A DNA stretch of 5,386 bases from the NCBI GenBank assembly GCA_046597185.1, contig JBKJLF010000012.1, positions 1-5,386 of the forward strand. Direction: 5' to 3'. Shown one piece after another: positions 1-5,386 of the stretch. A program made the position numbers and the translations under genes. Below the pieces are notes generated by a model. That model was not told where the DNA came from. It worked only from the letters and a program-made list of their open reading frames with translations, and searched no databases. Position 1 is the stretch's first letter; each line of letters opens with the position of its first letter. This stretch comes from CAMBDR01 sp046597185 (GTDB lineage Bacteria > Pseudomonadota > Gammaproteobacteria > Burkholderiales > Burkholderiaceae_D).

Positions 1-48
1 GCCGTTGAGCCACACTTCCCAGCCCAGACCCCAGGCACCCAAGGTGGG
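1..48 (-). pseudogene. glyQ: Antisense fragment of glyQ (inverted duplicate)
   Basis: Read on the - strand from 48 down to 1, this stretch gives 16 codons, PTLGAWGLGWEVWLNG. From memory this matches the conserved GlyQ segment that ends immediately before the MEVTQFTYFQQVGG segment encoded from position 72 on the + strand. It is therefore the missing upstream part of the same gene in the wrong orientation, not a separate gene. Its last eight codons duplicate those at 48-71, with one silent difference (Val GTG here, GTC in the sense copy). It has no start or stop and would not be expressed as a protein. Confidence 0.8.
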
Positions 49-71
49 GCTGGGAAGTCTGGCTCAACGGC
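1..71. repeat. Imperfect inverted repeat (fold-back junction) at the left edge
   Basis: Bases 1-25 are the reverse complement of bases 47-71 with a single mismatch (position 13 against 59), giving 24 of 25 pairs around a 21-base spacer (26-46). The right arm is sense-strand glyQ, encoding GWEVWLNG just before Met at 72. The left arm is the same stretch in antisense. The antisense copy runs further than the sense copy, so the spacer is also antisense glyQ sequence. Sense and antisense parts meet at a two-base overlap (about 47-48). This is the pattern of an inverted chimera with a small intervening deletion. I infer a library, amplification or assembly artefact rather than a natural hairpin. 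Confidence 0.9.
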
Positions 72-572
72 ATGGAAGTGACACAATTTACCTACTTCCA
101 GCAAGTGGGTGGCCTCGATTGCAAACCGGTGCTGGGCGAAATTACCTACGGTATTGAACGCCTCGCCATGTATTTGCAAGGCGTGGAAAGTATTTACGAT
201 TTGGTCTGGAGCGAGTGGCAGGAAAACGGCGTCACCAAACGCCTGACCTATCGCGATGTCTACCACCAAAATGAAGTGGAACAGTCCAGCTATAATTTTG
301 AGCATTCCAATACCAGTGCCCTATTCCAGCATTTTAACCACTACGAAGCCGAAGCCAAACGCTTAATCGAGGTGCAACTGACCCTTCCCGCCTATGAAAT
401 GATCATGAAAGCCTCGCACAGTTTTAACTTGCTCGATGCGCGCGGTGCCATCTCCGTGACCGAGCGCGCCGCCTACATCGGGCGGGTGCGCACGCTCTCA
501 CGCATGATTGCGCAAGCCTATTACGAGTCGCGCGAGCGACTGGGCTTTCCAATTTGCGGCAATGCGGCTTAA
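48..572 (+). CDS. glyQ: Glycyl-tRNA synthetase alpha subunit, C-terminal part (5' end missing)
   Basis: This is the catalytic alpha subunit of the bacterial alpha2-beta2 glycyl-tRNA synthetase. It forms glycyl-adenylate and, with GlyS, charges tRNA-Gly in the cytoplasm. About 174 codons remain of a family length near 300. Recognisable segments are GWEVWLNG (48-71), MEVTQFTYFQQVGG from 72, the class II motif 3 region GEITYGIERLAMY (from 135), the HQNEVEQS segment (about 264-287), and the C-terminal SFNLLDARGAISVTER and RVRTLSRMIAQAYY stretches. The ATG at 72 is an internal Met, not the start: in-frame glyQ codons precede it back to about 47. Upstream of that the reading breaks into inverted sequence with an in-frame TGA at 6-8. 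The N-terminal half, including class II motifs 1 and 2, is missing from the window. The gene ends in TAA and is followed by glyS. Confidence 0.95.
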   Translation, partial: GWEVWLNGMEVTQFTYFQQVGGLDCKPVLGEITYGIERLAMYLQGVESIYDLVWSEWQENGVTKRLTYRDVYHQNEVEQSSYNFEHSNTSALFQHFNHYEAEAKRLIEVQLTLPAYEMIMKASHSFNLLDARGAISVTERAAYIGRVRTLSRMIAQAYYESRERLGFPICGNAA

Positions 573-591
573 TCGGGGCTGAATCGGGCTG
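571..591 (+). repeat. Short tandem direct repeat over the glyQ stop
   Basis: Two near-identical units, aatcggggctg (571-581) and aatcgggctg (582-591), lie head to tail and differ by one G. The first begins inside the glyQ TAA stop. This looks like a small replication-slippage duplication in the spacer. No function can be assigned. Confidence 0.6.
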
Positions 592-630
592 AATATTTAT
601 CCAGGCCACCTTATAACGACCTTTGAATGA

Positions 631-650
631 GCTCACCGCCAACGGTGGGC
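631..650 (+). promoter_or_regulatory. Small hairpin just upstream of the glyS start
   Basis: Bases 631-638 (gctcaccg) can pair with 643-650 (cggtgggc) as an 8-bp stem with one G-U pair and a CCAA loop. The stem ends 11 bases before the glyS ATG at 662 and contains the only purine-rich, Shine-Dalgarno-like run in the spacer (ggtggg, 644-649). No U tract follows, so it is not a standard intrinsic terminator. A modest effect on glyS translation is possible. Chance occurrence is also possible for a stem this short. Confidence 0.35.
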
Positions 651-661
651 CAAATGGCAAA

Positions 662-2746
662 ATGAACCAAATACTTTTAGTTGAACTCTTTACCGAAGAA
701 CTGCCCCCCAAAGCCCTCGCCAAACTGGGCGCGGCTTTTGCCAGTGGCATTGCACAGGGCTTAAAAAACCGCGATCTGCTTGATGAGGCAGCACAGGTGC
801 AAGCGTTTTCCAGCCCGCGCCGTCTGGCCGTCTCCATCAGTCAGGTACGCAGCATTTCCCCCGACAAAATCGTGCGCGAAAAAGTTTTACCGGTTTCAGT
901 CGCGCTGGACGCCAACGGCGAACCCACCGCACCGCTGAAGAAAAAACTGGCCGCCATGGGCTTTGCCGATTTGCCCTTGAGCAGCCTGGAGCGCGCGCCC
1001 GATGGCAAGGCAGAAAGCTTTTTCACCAGCTACACCGCCCCCGGTATTCAATTGGCCGACGGCTTGCAAGCGGCACTCGATGAAGCCTTGGCCAAGCTGC
1101 CAATTCCAAAACTGATGAGCTACCAGCGCCCGGACGGCAGCACGGTGCAATTTGTGCGCCCCGCCCACCTGTTGCTGGCGTTGCACGGCGCAGAGATTAT
1201 GCCCATCAGCGCACTCGGTTTGCAGGCAGGCCGCCACAGCATGGGGCACCGCTTTATGTCCGCTGGCAAGCTGGAACTGGCGCACGCCGACCACTATGCC
1301 CAAGTGTTGCAAGAACAAGGCAAAGTGATTGCCGATAGCAGCGCGCGCAAAGAAAAAATTCGCGCCAACTTGCTGCAACAAGCCGGAGCCGACCAGGTGT
1401 TGATGCCGGAGAGCTTGCTCGATGAAGTGACCGCGCTGGTGGAATGGCCGGTGGTGTATGCCTGCCACTTCGAAGAAAAATTCCTGAGCGTGCCGCAAGA
1501 ATGCCTGATTTTAACCATGCAAACCAATCAAAAATACTTTGCCCTGACCGACGCGGCAGGCAAGTTGCGCTCACGTTTTTTGATTGTCTCGAATTTGGCC
1601 ACCGCCACCCCGGAAAACATTATCAGCGGTAACGAGCGCGTGGTGCGCCCGCGCCTGTCGGATGCCAAATTCTTTTTCGAGCAAGATCAAAAGAAACCAC
1701 TGGCCGAACGCGTGGCAGGTTTGGCCCAAGTGGTCTACCACAATAAACTGGGCAGCCAGGCCGAACGCAGCACACGGGTGCAAGCCTTGGCCGCCAAAAT
1801 TGCCGAGCTGCAAGGTAGCAATGTGGCCTTGGCCAGCCGCGCCGCCAGTTTGGCCAAAGCCGATTTACTCACCGATATGGTGGGCGAATTCCCCGAATTG
1901 CAAGGCATTATGGGCACGTATTATGCGCGCCACGACGGCGAGCCGGAAGAAGTGGCGCTGGCCATGAGCGAACATTATCAACCCCGCTTCGCTGGCGACG
2001 CCCTGCCCACCACCGCCACCGGCACCGCCGTGGCTCTCGCTGACAAGCTGGAGACCATGGTCGGCATCTGGGGTATCGGTTTGCCGCCTTCGGGTGATAA
2101 AGACCCGTTCGCCTTGCGCCGCCATGCGCTGGGCGTATTGCGCATGCTGCTGGAAAAACGCTTGCCACTCTCGCTGCCCGATTTATTGCAACAGGCAGTG
2201 GCAGTCTTTGCCGGCAATACCCACTTCAAAGACCCTGGTGCCGAGGTGCTAAGCTTTATGTACGACCGTTTGCGCGGCTTACTGCGTGAGCGCGGCTTTA
2301 GCAATAACGAAGTGGAAGCCGTGGTGGCGCAACAACCAGCCAATTTGGCCACCATTATCGAACGCCTGCAAGCGGTGCAAACCTTTGCCGACCTGCCCGA
2401 AGCCGAAGCCCTGGCCGCCGCCAATAAACGCATCAGCAATATTTTAAAGAAAACCGATGTGGTGCCCGCCAGCATTGACCCAAAATTATTGAGCGATGGC
2501 GCAGAACAAGGTTTATACTCAGCAATAAGCCAGGTTCGCCCCGAAGTGGATGCGGCTTTTGCCACCGCCGATTTTACTGGCACCCTGGTGTTATTGGCCA
2601 AGCTGCGCAGCCAGGTGGATGCCTTCTTCACCGATGTGATGGTGATGGCAGAAGACCCGGCCTTGCGCGCCAATCGCATTGCTTTATTGGCAAATTTACA
2701 TGAAATGATGAATCGGGTGGCGGATATTTCCAAATTGGCATCCTAA
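662..2746 (+). CDS. glyS: Glycyl-tRNA synthetase beta subunit
   Basis: This is the beta subunit of the bacterial tetrameric glycyl-tRNA synthetase. It recognises tRNA-Gly and is needed by GlyQ for aminoacylation. At 694 residues it is close to the E. coli length (689). The family signature VELFTEELPPKAL lies at residues 7-19, KLPIPKLM at about 145-152, an HD-domain-like RHDGE at about 423-427, GDKDPFALRR at 478-487, and the C-terminal DALR-type anticodon-binding domain starts near ANKRISNIL (about 587-595). The frame is intact. I chose the ATG at 662 because family proteins begin a few residues before LLVELFTEELPPK. An in-frame TTG at 623 would add 13 residues without family resemblance, and neither start has a strong ribosome binding site. 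It ends with tandem in-frame stops (TAA TAG). It lies 89 bases after glyQ and is probably cotranscribed with it. Confidence 0.97.
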   Translation: MNQILLVELFTEELPPKALAKLGAAFASGIAQGLKNRDLLDEAAQVQAFSSPRRLAVSISQVRSISPDKIVREKVLPVSVALDANGEPTAPLKKKLAAMGFADLPLSSLERAPDGKAESFFTSYTAPGIQLADGLQAALDEALAKLPIPKLMSYQRPDGSTVQFVRPAHLLLALHGAEIMPISALGLQAGRHSMGHRFMSAGKLELAHADHYAQVLQEQGKVIADSSARKEKIRANLLQQAGADQVLMPESLLDEVTALVEWPVVYACHFEEKFLSVPQECLILTMQTNQKYFALTDAAGKLRSRFLIVSNLATATPENIISGNERVVRPRLSDAKFFFEQDQKKPLAERVAGLAQVVYHNKLGSQAERSTRVQALAAKIAELQGSNVALASRAASLAKADLLTDMVGEFPELQGIMGTYYARHDGEPEEVALAMSEHYQPRFAGDALPTTATGTAVALADKLETMVGIWGIGLPPSGDKDPFALRRHALGVLRMLLEKRLPLSLPDLLQQAVAVFAGNTHFKDPGAEVLSFMYDRLRGLLRERGFSNNEVEAVVAQQPANLATIIERLQAVQTFADLPEAEALAAANKRISNILKKTDVVPASIDPKLLSDGAEQGLYSAISQVRPEVDAAFATADFTGTLVLLAKLRSQVDAFFTDVMVMAEDPALRANRIALLANLHEMMNRVADISKLAS

Positions 2747-2785
2747 TAGCCCCCTGACAGGCACCACCTGATTGGCATTCTTTTT

Positions 2786-2789
2786 GGAG
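2786..2789 (+). promoter_or_regulatory. Ribosome binding site of gmhB
   Basis: GGAG lies 7 bases before the ATG at 2797, an ideal spacing. It supports that start over the out-of-frame ATG at 2772. Confidence 0.8.
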
Positions 2790-2796
2790 CTGACTT

Positions 2797-3369
2797 ATGA
2801 AACTGATCATTCTCGACCGCGATGGCGTGATCAACCAGGATTCCGATCGTTTTATCAAAACGCCGGACGAATGGATACCAATTCCCGGTTCGCTGGAAGC
2901 GATTGCCCGTTTGAATCAGGCCAATTACCGCGTGGTGATTGCCTCCAACCAATCCGGTATCGCGCGCGGTTTGTTTGATATGAATACCTTGAACGGCATC
3001 CACCAAAAGCTGCACGACCTGACGCATTTGGTGGGTGCCCATATCGACGCGATTTTCTTTTGCCCGCACTTGAATGAAGACCATTGCGATTGCCGCAAAC
3101 CGAAACCAGGCATGCTCAATGAAATTGCCAATCGTTACGAGATGAGCTTGCAAGGCGTACCGAATGTGGGCGATTCGCTACGTGATTTGCAGGCGGGCTA
3201 TGCGGTCGGCTGCCAGCCGTATCTGGTGCTCACGGGTAAGGGCAAAAAAACCCAGGAGCTCGGCGGCTTGCCACCCAATACTATGGTCTACCCGAATCTG
3301 GCGGCCGTGGTTGACCATATTTTAGCCCATACCACTTACCCGGACGCTACCCTGGCGGCGGCCAAATAG
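2797..3369 (+). CDS. gmhB: D-glycero-beta-D-manno-heptose 1,7-bisphosphate 7-phosphatase
   Basis: This cytoplasmic HAD-superfamily phosphatase removes the 7-phosphate of D-glycero-D-manno-heptose 1,7-bisphosphate, a step toward ADP-heptose for the LPS inner core. At 190 residues it has the usual family length. HAD motif I is DRDGVIN (residues 7-13, nucleophile Asp7 and acid/base Asp9). Motif II is SNQSG (50-54). The motif III lysine lies in CRKPKPG (99-105). Motif IV is GDSLRDL (125-131, Asp126 and Asp130). The GmhB zinc site is Cys89, His91, Cys97 and Cys99, with a short loop between His91 and Cys97. A histidinol-phosphatase-type relative is less likely because no his genes are nearby. The start has a good Shine-Dalgarno sequence. 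It lies 50 bases after glyS and 34 before plsC, consistent with an operon. Confidence 0.93.
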   Translation: MKLIILDRDGVINQDSDRFIKTPDEWIPIPGSLEAIARLNQANYRVVIASNQSGIARGLFDMNTLNGIHQKLHDLTHLVGAHIDAIFFCPHLNEDHCDCRKPKPGMLNEIANRYEMSLQGVPNVGDSLRDLQAGYAVGCQPYLVLTGKGKKTQELGGLPPNTMVYPNLAAVVDHILAHTTYPDATLAAAK

Positions 3370-3390
3370 CCGCATGGCTTCCTATTGATC

Positions 3391-3395
3391 AGGAG
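3391..3395 (+). promoter_or_regulatory. Ribosome binding site deciding the plsC TTG start
   Basis: AGGAG lies 8 bases before the TTG at 3404. No ATG in frame has comparable spacing: the first in-frame ATG is near 3452, inside the predicted membrane segment. This makes TTG the likely start. Confidence 0.8.
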
Positions 3396-3403
3396 TTTTT
3401 ATT

Positions 3404-4147
3404 TTGCATAAAGTCAACCTTTTTTTACGCTCATTCGTATTCGCGATATTAATGGCCGTCACTGCCATTTTATGGTCATTTGTTTGTTTCCTGGCTGCGC
3501 CCTTGCCGTATAACAAGCGCTACTATATTACCTCGCGCTGGAATGTGTTCAATATTTGGGCTGCCAAAGTCATTTGCGGCATGCGCTATCAAATCAAGGG
3601 CTTTGAAAACCTGCCCAAAGCCCCCGTCATTTTGCTGTCGAAACATCAATCGGCCTGGGAAACCATTTTTCTGCTATGTAAAATGGGTAACCCTTTGGTG
3701 TATGTCTTCAAAAAAGAATTGCTTTGGGTGCCGTTTTTTGGCTGGGCTTTGGGTTTGATGCGCATGATTCCCATCGACCGCAGCAAGGGTAAAGATGCCT
3801 TCAAAAATGTGGCGGCGGTTGGCAAGCTGCGTTTGGCCGACGGGCAGTGGATTATCATGTTCCCCGAAGGCACCCGCATTGCCGTGGGGCAGCGCGGGCG
3901 CTATAAAAGCGGTGGTACGCGTTTGGCGATTGAAGCGGGCGTGCCGGTGGTGCCGATTGCGCATAATTCCGGCGAATGCTGGCCGAAAAACTCGTTCCTG
4001 AAAAAACCCGGCTTGATCACGGTTTCCATCGGCCAACCCATCCCCTCGGAAGGCCATACCCCGGATTCTTTATTGAAACTGGTGGAAGATTGGATCGAAA
4101 CCGAAATGCGTGTGATTTCGCCGCATGCTTACCCACCCGGAAAATGA
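3404..4147 (+). CDS. plsC: 1-acyl-sn-glycerol-3-phosphate acyltransferase (PlsC family)
   Basis: This membrane-associated acyltransferase is predicted to transfer an acyl chain to lysophosphatidic acid, making phosphatidic acid for phospholipid synthesis at the inner membrane. The 247-residue protein has a hydrophobic N-terminal segment (about residues 11-32) likely to anchor it. Acyltransferase block I is KHQSAWE (80-86) with catalytic His81. The acidic partner is Glu86 instead of the more usual Asp of HX4D, a form I recall in proteobacterial members of this family. Block II is around VFKKELLWVPFFG (101-113), block III is FPEGTR (153-158) and block IV is VPVVPIAHNSG (180-190). The start is TTG, supported by AGGAG 8 bases upstream. 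The TGA stop overlaps the start of the next gene. The acyl donor (acyl-ACP or acyl-CoA) and exact substrate are not visible from sequence. Confidence 0.9.
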   Translation: MHKVNLFLRSFVFAILMAVTAILWSFVCFLAAPLPYNKRYYITSRWNVFNIWAAKVICGMRYQIKGFENLPKAPVILLSKHQSAWETIFLLCKMGNPLVYVFKKELLWVPFFGWALGLMRMIPIDRSKGKDAFKNVAAVGKLRLADGQWIIMFPEGTRIAVGQRGRYKSGGTRLAIEAGVPVVPIAHNSGECWPKNSFLKKPGLITVSIGQPIPSEGHTPDSLLKLVEDWIETEMRVISPHAYPPGK

Positions 4148-4947
4148 TGTTATCCTGGTTTAAACAACTTAGGCCGCCAATGAGTCCACCAATAAACCAG
4201 CCCTTGCAGCAGCCGGATGCCCCCAATTCACGCACGGCGGGTGCGCATTTGCACCAGATTCAATTGCAAGGGCAAACCATCAGCTACCATTTGCGCCGTT
4301 CCAAACGCCGTTCGATTGGTTTTTTGATCGATCACGATGGATTGCATGTCACCGTACCCAGCCATGCCACCCAGCACCATATTGACCATGCGCTGACGCA
4401 AAAGCAAAGCTGGATTATCAGCAAATTGCTGGAAACCCAACATCGCCCCAGCGCCCCCAAAATGACATGGGAAGATGGTGCCCAACTGCCTTTTTTGGGC
4501 CAAACTCTGACGCTGTGTGTGCGCAGCGACGCGGCGCGCCTGCCCTGGTTTGATCCAGAGCGCTGCCAATTGCATCTGCGCGCCGACGAGCGTGGGGTGC
4601 AGCCGCAAGTGCAACGCTGGTTGCAAAATCAGGCACGCCAACACTTTGCCCGCCAATTGCCCTTGTTTGCGGCGCAATTGGGAGTACAGTACCAAACTTT
4701 TGCGCTCTCCTCGGCCCGCTCGCGCTGGGGTTCTTGCACCTCGCGCGGCAATATTCGCTTGAACTGGCGTTTGATTCATTTTAATGCCAGCCTGATCGAT
4801 TATGTGATCGCGCATGAATTGGCGCATTTGCAGGAAATGAATCATAGTCCGCGCTTTTGGGCCACGGTAGCGCGCATCTACCCCAATTATGCAGCGGCGC
4901 GGCTGGCACTACGCCAACAAGCGCCGGGCATCCATCACCTGTATTAG
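4147..4947 (+). CDS. YgjP/DUF45-family zinc metallohydrolase
   Basis: This is a predicted zinc-dependent hydrolase of the YgjP-like (DUF45, COG1451) family, related to SprT-type zincins. Its physiological substrate is uncertain. It has 266 residues. A Pro/Gln-rich N-terminal stretch (about 10-30) precedes the domain, which begins near LRRSKRRSIGF (49-59). Then come RWGSC (193-197) and the zinc site HELAH (223-227), with a third ligand His233 in the NHSPRFW segment. All expected catalytic residues are present. It is longer than E. coli YgjP mainly because of N-terminal sequence. The start is uncertain: ATG at 4144 or 4147 both overlap the plsC TGA (4145-4147), and ATG at 4180 has a weak AGG upstream. 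I prefer 4147 because GGA at 4139-4141 is spaced better for it. The overlap suggests translational coupling to plsC. It is not clearly a protease despite the HExxH motif. Confidence 0.88.
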   Translation: MLSWFKQLRPPMSPPINQPLQQPDAPNSRTAGAHLHQIQLQGQTISYHLRRSKRRSIGFLIDHDGLHVTVPSHATQHHIDHALTQKQSWIISKLLETQHRPSAPKMTWEDGAQLPFLGQTLTLCVRSDAARLPWFDPERCQLHLRADERGVQPQVQRWLQNQARQHFARQLPLFAAQLGVQYQTFALSSARSRWGSCTSRGNIRLNWRLIHFNASLIDYVIAHELAHLQEMNHSPRFWATVARIYPNYAAARLALRQQAPGIHHLY

Positions 4948-4950
4948 GTG
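4936..4950. other. Small hairpin across the convergent gene ends
   Basis: CACCT (4936-4940) and AGGTG (4946-4950) form a perfect 5-bp stem with a 5-base loop, spanning the last codons and TAG stop of the YgjP-like gene. Neither strand has a U tract after it, so it is at best a weak bidirectional terminator. It is the only candidate termination structure I can see where the two transcription units meet. Confidence 0.3.
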
Positions 4951-4951
4951 G

Positions 4952-5386
4952 CTAGCGACTTAAGGCCGCACTGCTTAACTGCTGCAACAAAGCCCAGGCC
5001 TGATCCAACTCGTAGGTATTTAATGCCTGCTTCAATTCATGCAGTTGTATCACATCCAGCACTTGCGCGAGGCGGGTTTGATGCTTCAAAAAGTAATCCG
5101 GTGCTTCGCCGTTCGATTGCGCCAATAAATCCATCAATTCCGCCACCGCCGACCAAGCCAAACTGCGTTCGGATTCATTCAATTCGGCGCGCGCAGCGAC
5201 CACTACCGACTCAGCAGCGCCGGCAAAATACGGTGCCCCGATCTTGCCCTCCGGCGCACCGACATCGGCAGCATCGTCCGCAGTTTTGGCTGGCACCAGC
5301 AAGTTTAAGGTAAAACTGAAACACGCCCCCTGCCCCAGTTCGGATTGAACCTGAATTTCACCACCCATTAATTGCGTCAGGTTGGC
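4952..5386 (-). CDS. Sensor histidine kinase, C-terminal part (5' end beyond the window)
   Basis: The last 144 residues of a gene that begins to the right of the window. The first visible residues, ANLTQLMGGEIQVQSELGQG followed by ACFSFTLNL, match the end of a histidine kinase ATPase (HATPase_c) domain just after the G2 box, including the typical LxGG.I.V.S..G.G..F.F pattern. The ATG at 5368 is internal: the open frame continues to the window edge. After the ATPase domain comes an Ala-rich linker (about residues 30-75 of the fragment), then a predicted helical tail (about 77-138, roughly 4970-5160). Its leucine/alanine pattern resembles the C-terminal module of some hybrid sensor kinases. No receiver domain follows. 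The phosphoacceptor His, the sensor domain and thus the stimulus are off-window. It converges with the YgjP-like gene, 4 bases apart. Confidence 0.85.
   Translation of the reverse strand, partial: ANLTQLMGGEIQVQSELGQGACFSFTLNLLVPAKTADDAADVGAPEGKIGAPYFAGAAESVVVAARAELNESERSLAWSAVAELMDLLAQSNGEAPDYFLKHQTRLAQVLDVIQLHELKQALNTYELDQAWALLQQLSSAALSR

Noticed and set aside
589..617. Possible promoter upstream of glyS (TATAAC at 612-617)
   Set aside because: The -10 resembles the consensus, but the best -35 at suitable spacing (ctgaat, 589-594) matches only about half of TTGACA. Not enough to call.
623..661. TTG start for glyS at 623
   Set aside because: No Shine-Dalgarno sequence, and the 13 added residues have no family counterpart. 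The ATG at 662 fits the known N-terminus.
896..1498. 200-codon open frame on the - strand opposite glyS
   Set aside because: Shadow frame: Gln/His/Ala-rich composition with no motifs, fully covered by glyS.
1040..2610. Frequent TTGGCC/TTGGCCAA words through glyS
   Set aside because: They mostly encode Leu-Ala pairs with the preferred TTG and GCC codons in an Ala/Leu-rich protein. Codon bias explains them better than a protein-binding or uptake motif.
1978..2733. 251-codon open frame on the - strand opposite glyS
   Set aside because: It lies wholly inside glyS, whose protein is clearly conserved. Its Ser/Lys/Arg-rich composition is typical of an antisense shadow frame and it has no recognisable domain.
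2747..2796. Possible terminator between glyS and gmhB (T run at 2780-2785)
   Set aside because: The T run is not preceded by a stable GC-rich stem. It directly precedes the gmhB Shine-Dalgarno sequence.
3976..4146. Longer N-terminus for the YgjP-like protein starting at 3976
   Set aside because: It would overlap plsC by 172 bases through conserved acyltransferase sequence. The added residues do not look like the family N-terminus.
4228..4845. 205-codon open frame on the - strand opposite the YgjP-like gene
   Set aside because: The + strand frame carries the conserved RWGSC and HELAH motifs. The antisense frame shows no domain.
4948..5313. 121-codon + strand open frame after the YgjP-like stop
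   Set aside because: It is opposite the histidine kinase C-terminus, is rich in Pro/Arg, lacks motifs and has no ribosome binding site.

Overview
The window looks like ordinary chromosomal housekeeping DNA from a Gram-negative proteobacterium. It is most likely a betaproteobacterium of the Burkholderiales, perhaps close to Oxalobacteraceae. The evidence is the separate alpha and beta subunits of glycyl-tRNA synthetase, an ADP-heptose (LPS core) gene, and the order glyQ-glyS-gmhB-plsC-ygjP-like, which I recall as a common betaproteobacterial arrangement. Base composition is moderately GC-rich by eye. The genus cannot be fixed from this stretch alone.

Layout. Positions 1-71 are an inverted, fold-back junction. 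The first ~48 bases are the reverse complement of the glyQ codons that should lie directly upstream of position 72, and from about 47 the sequence continues as sense-strand glyQ. The left edge therefore looks like a chimera or contig-end artefact rather than natural gene structure. Five genes follow on the + strand: glyQ (5' part missing, ends 572), glyS (662-2746, complete), gmhB (2797-3369, complete), plsC-type acyltransferase (3404-4147, complete, TTG start) and a YgjP/DUF45 zinc metallohydrolase (4147-4947, complete, overlapping the plsC stop). On the - strand, converging with only 4 bases between stop codons, is the C-terminal end of a sensor histidine kinase (4952 to beyond 5386).

The five + strand genes are closely spaced (89, 50 and 34 bases, then an overlap). 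I see no convincing terminator or promoter between them, so they probably form one operon. Together they serve general growth: GlyQ and GlyS form the tetrameric enzyme that charges tRNA-Gly, GmhB makes the heptose precursor of the LPS core, PlsC makes phosphatidic acid for membrane phospholipid, and the YgjP-like protein is a poorly characterised HExxH zinc enzyme. The histidine kinase belongs to a separate transcription unit.

I found no mobile element, CRISPR array, tRNA or rRNA, and no sign of an undescribed system. The most unusual signal is the fold-back at the left edge. No stretch over 300 bases lacks a gene.
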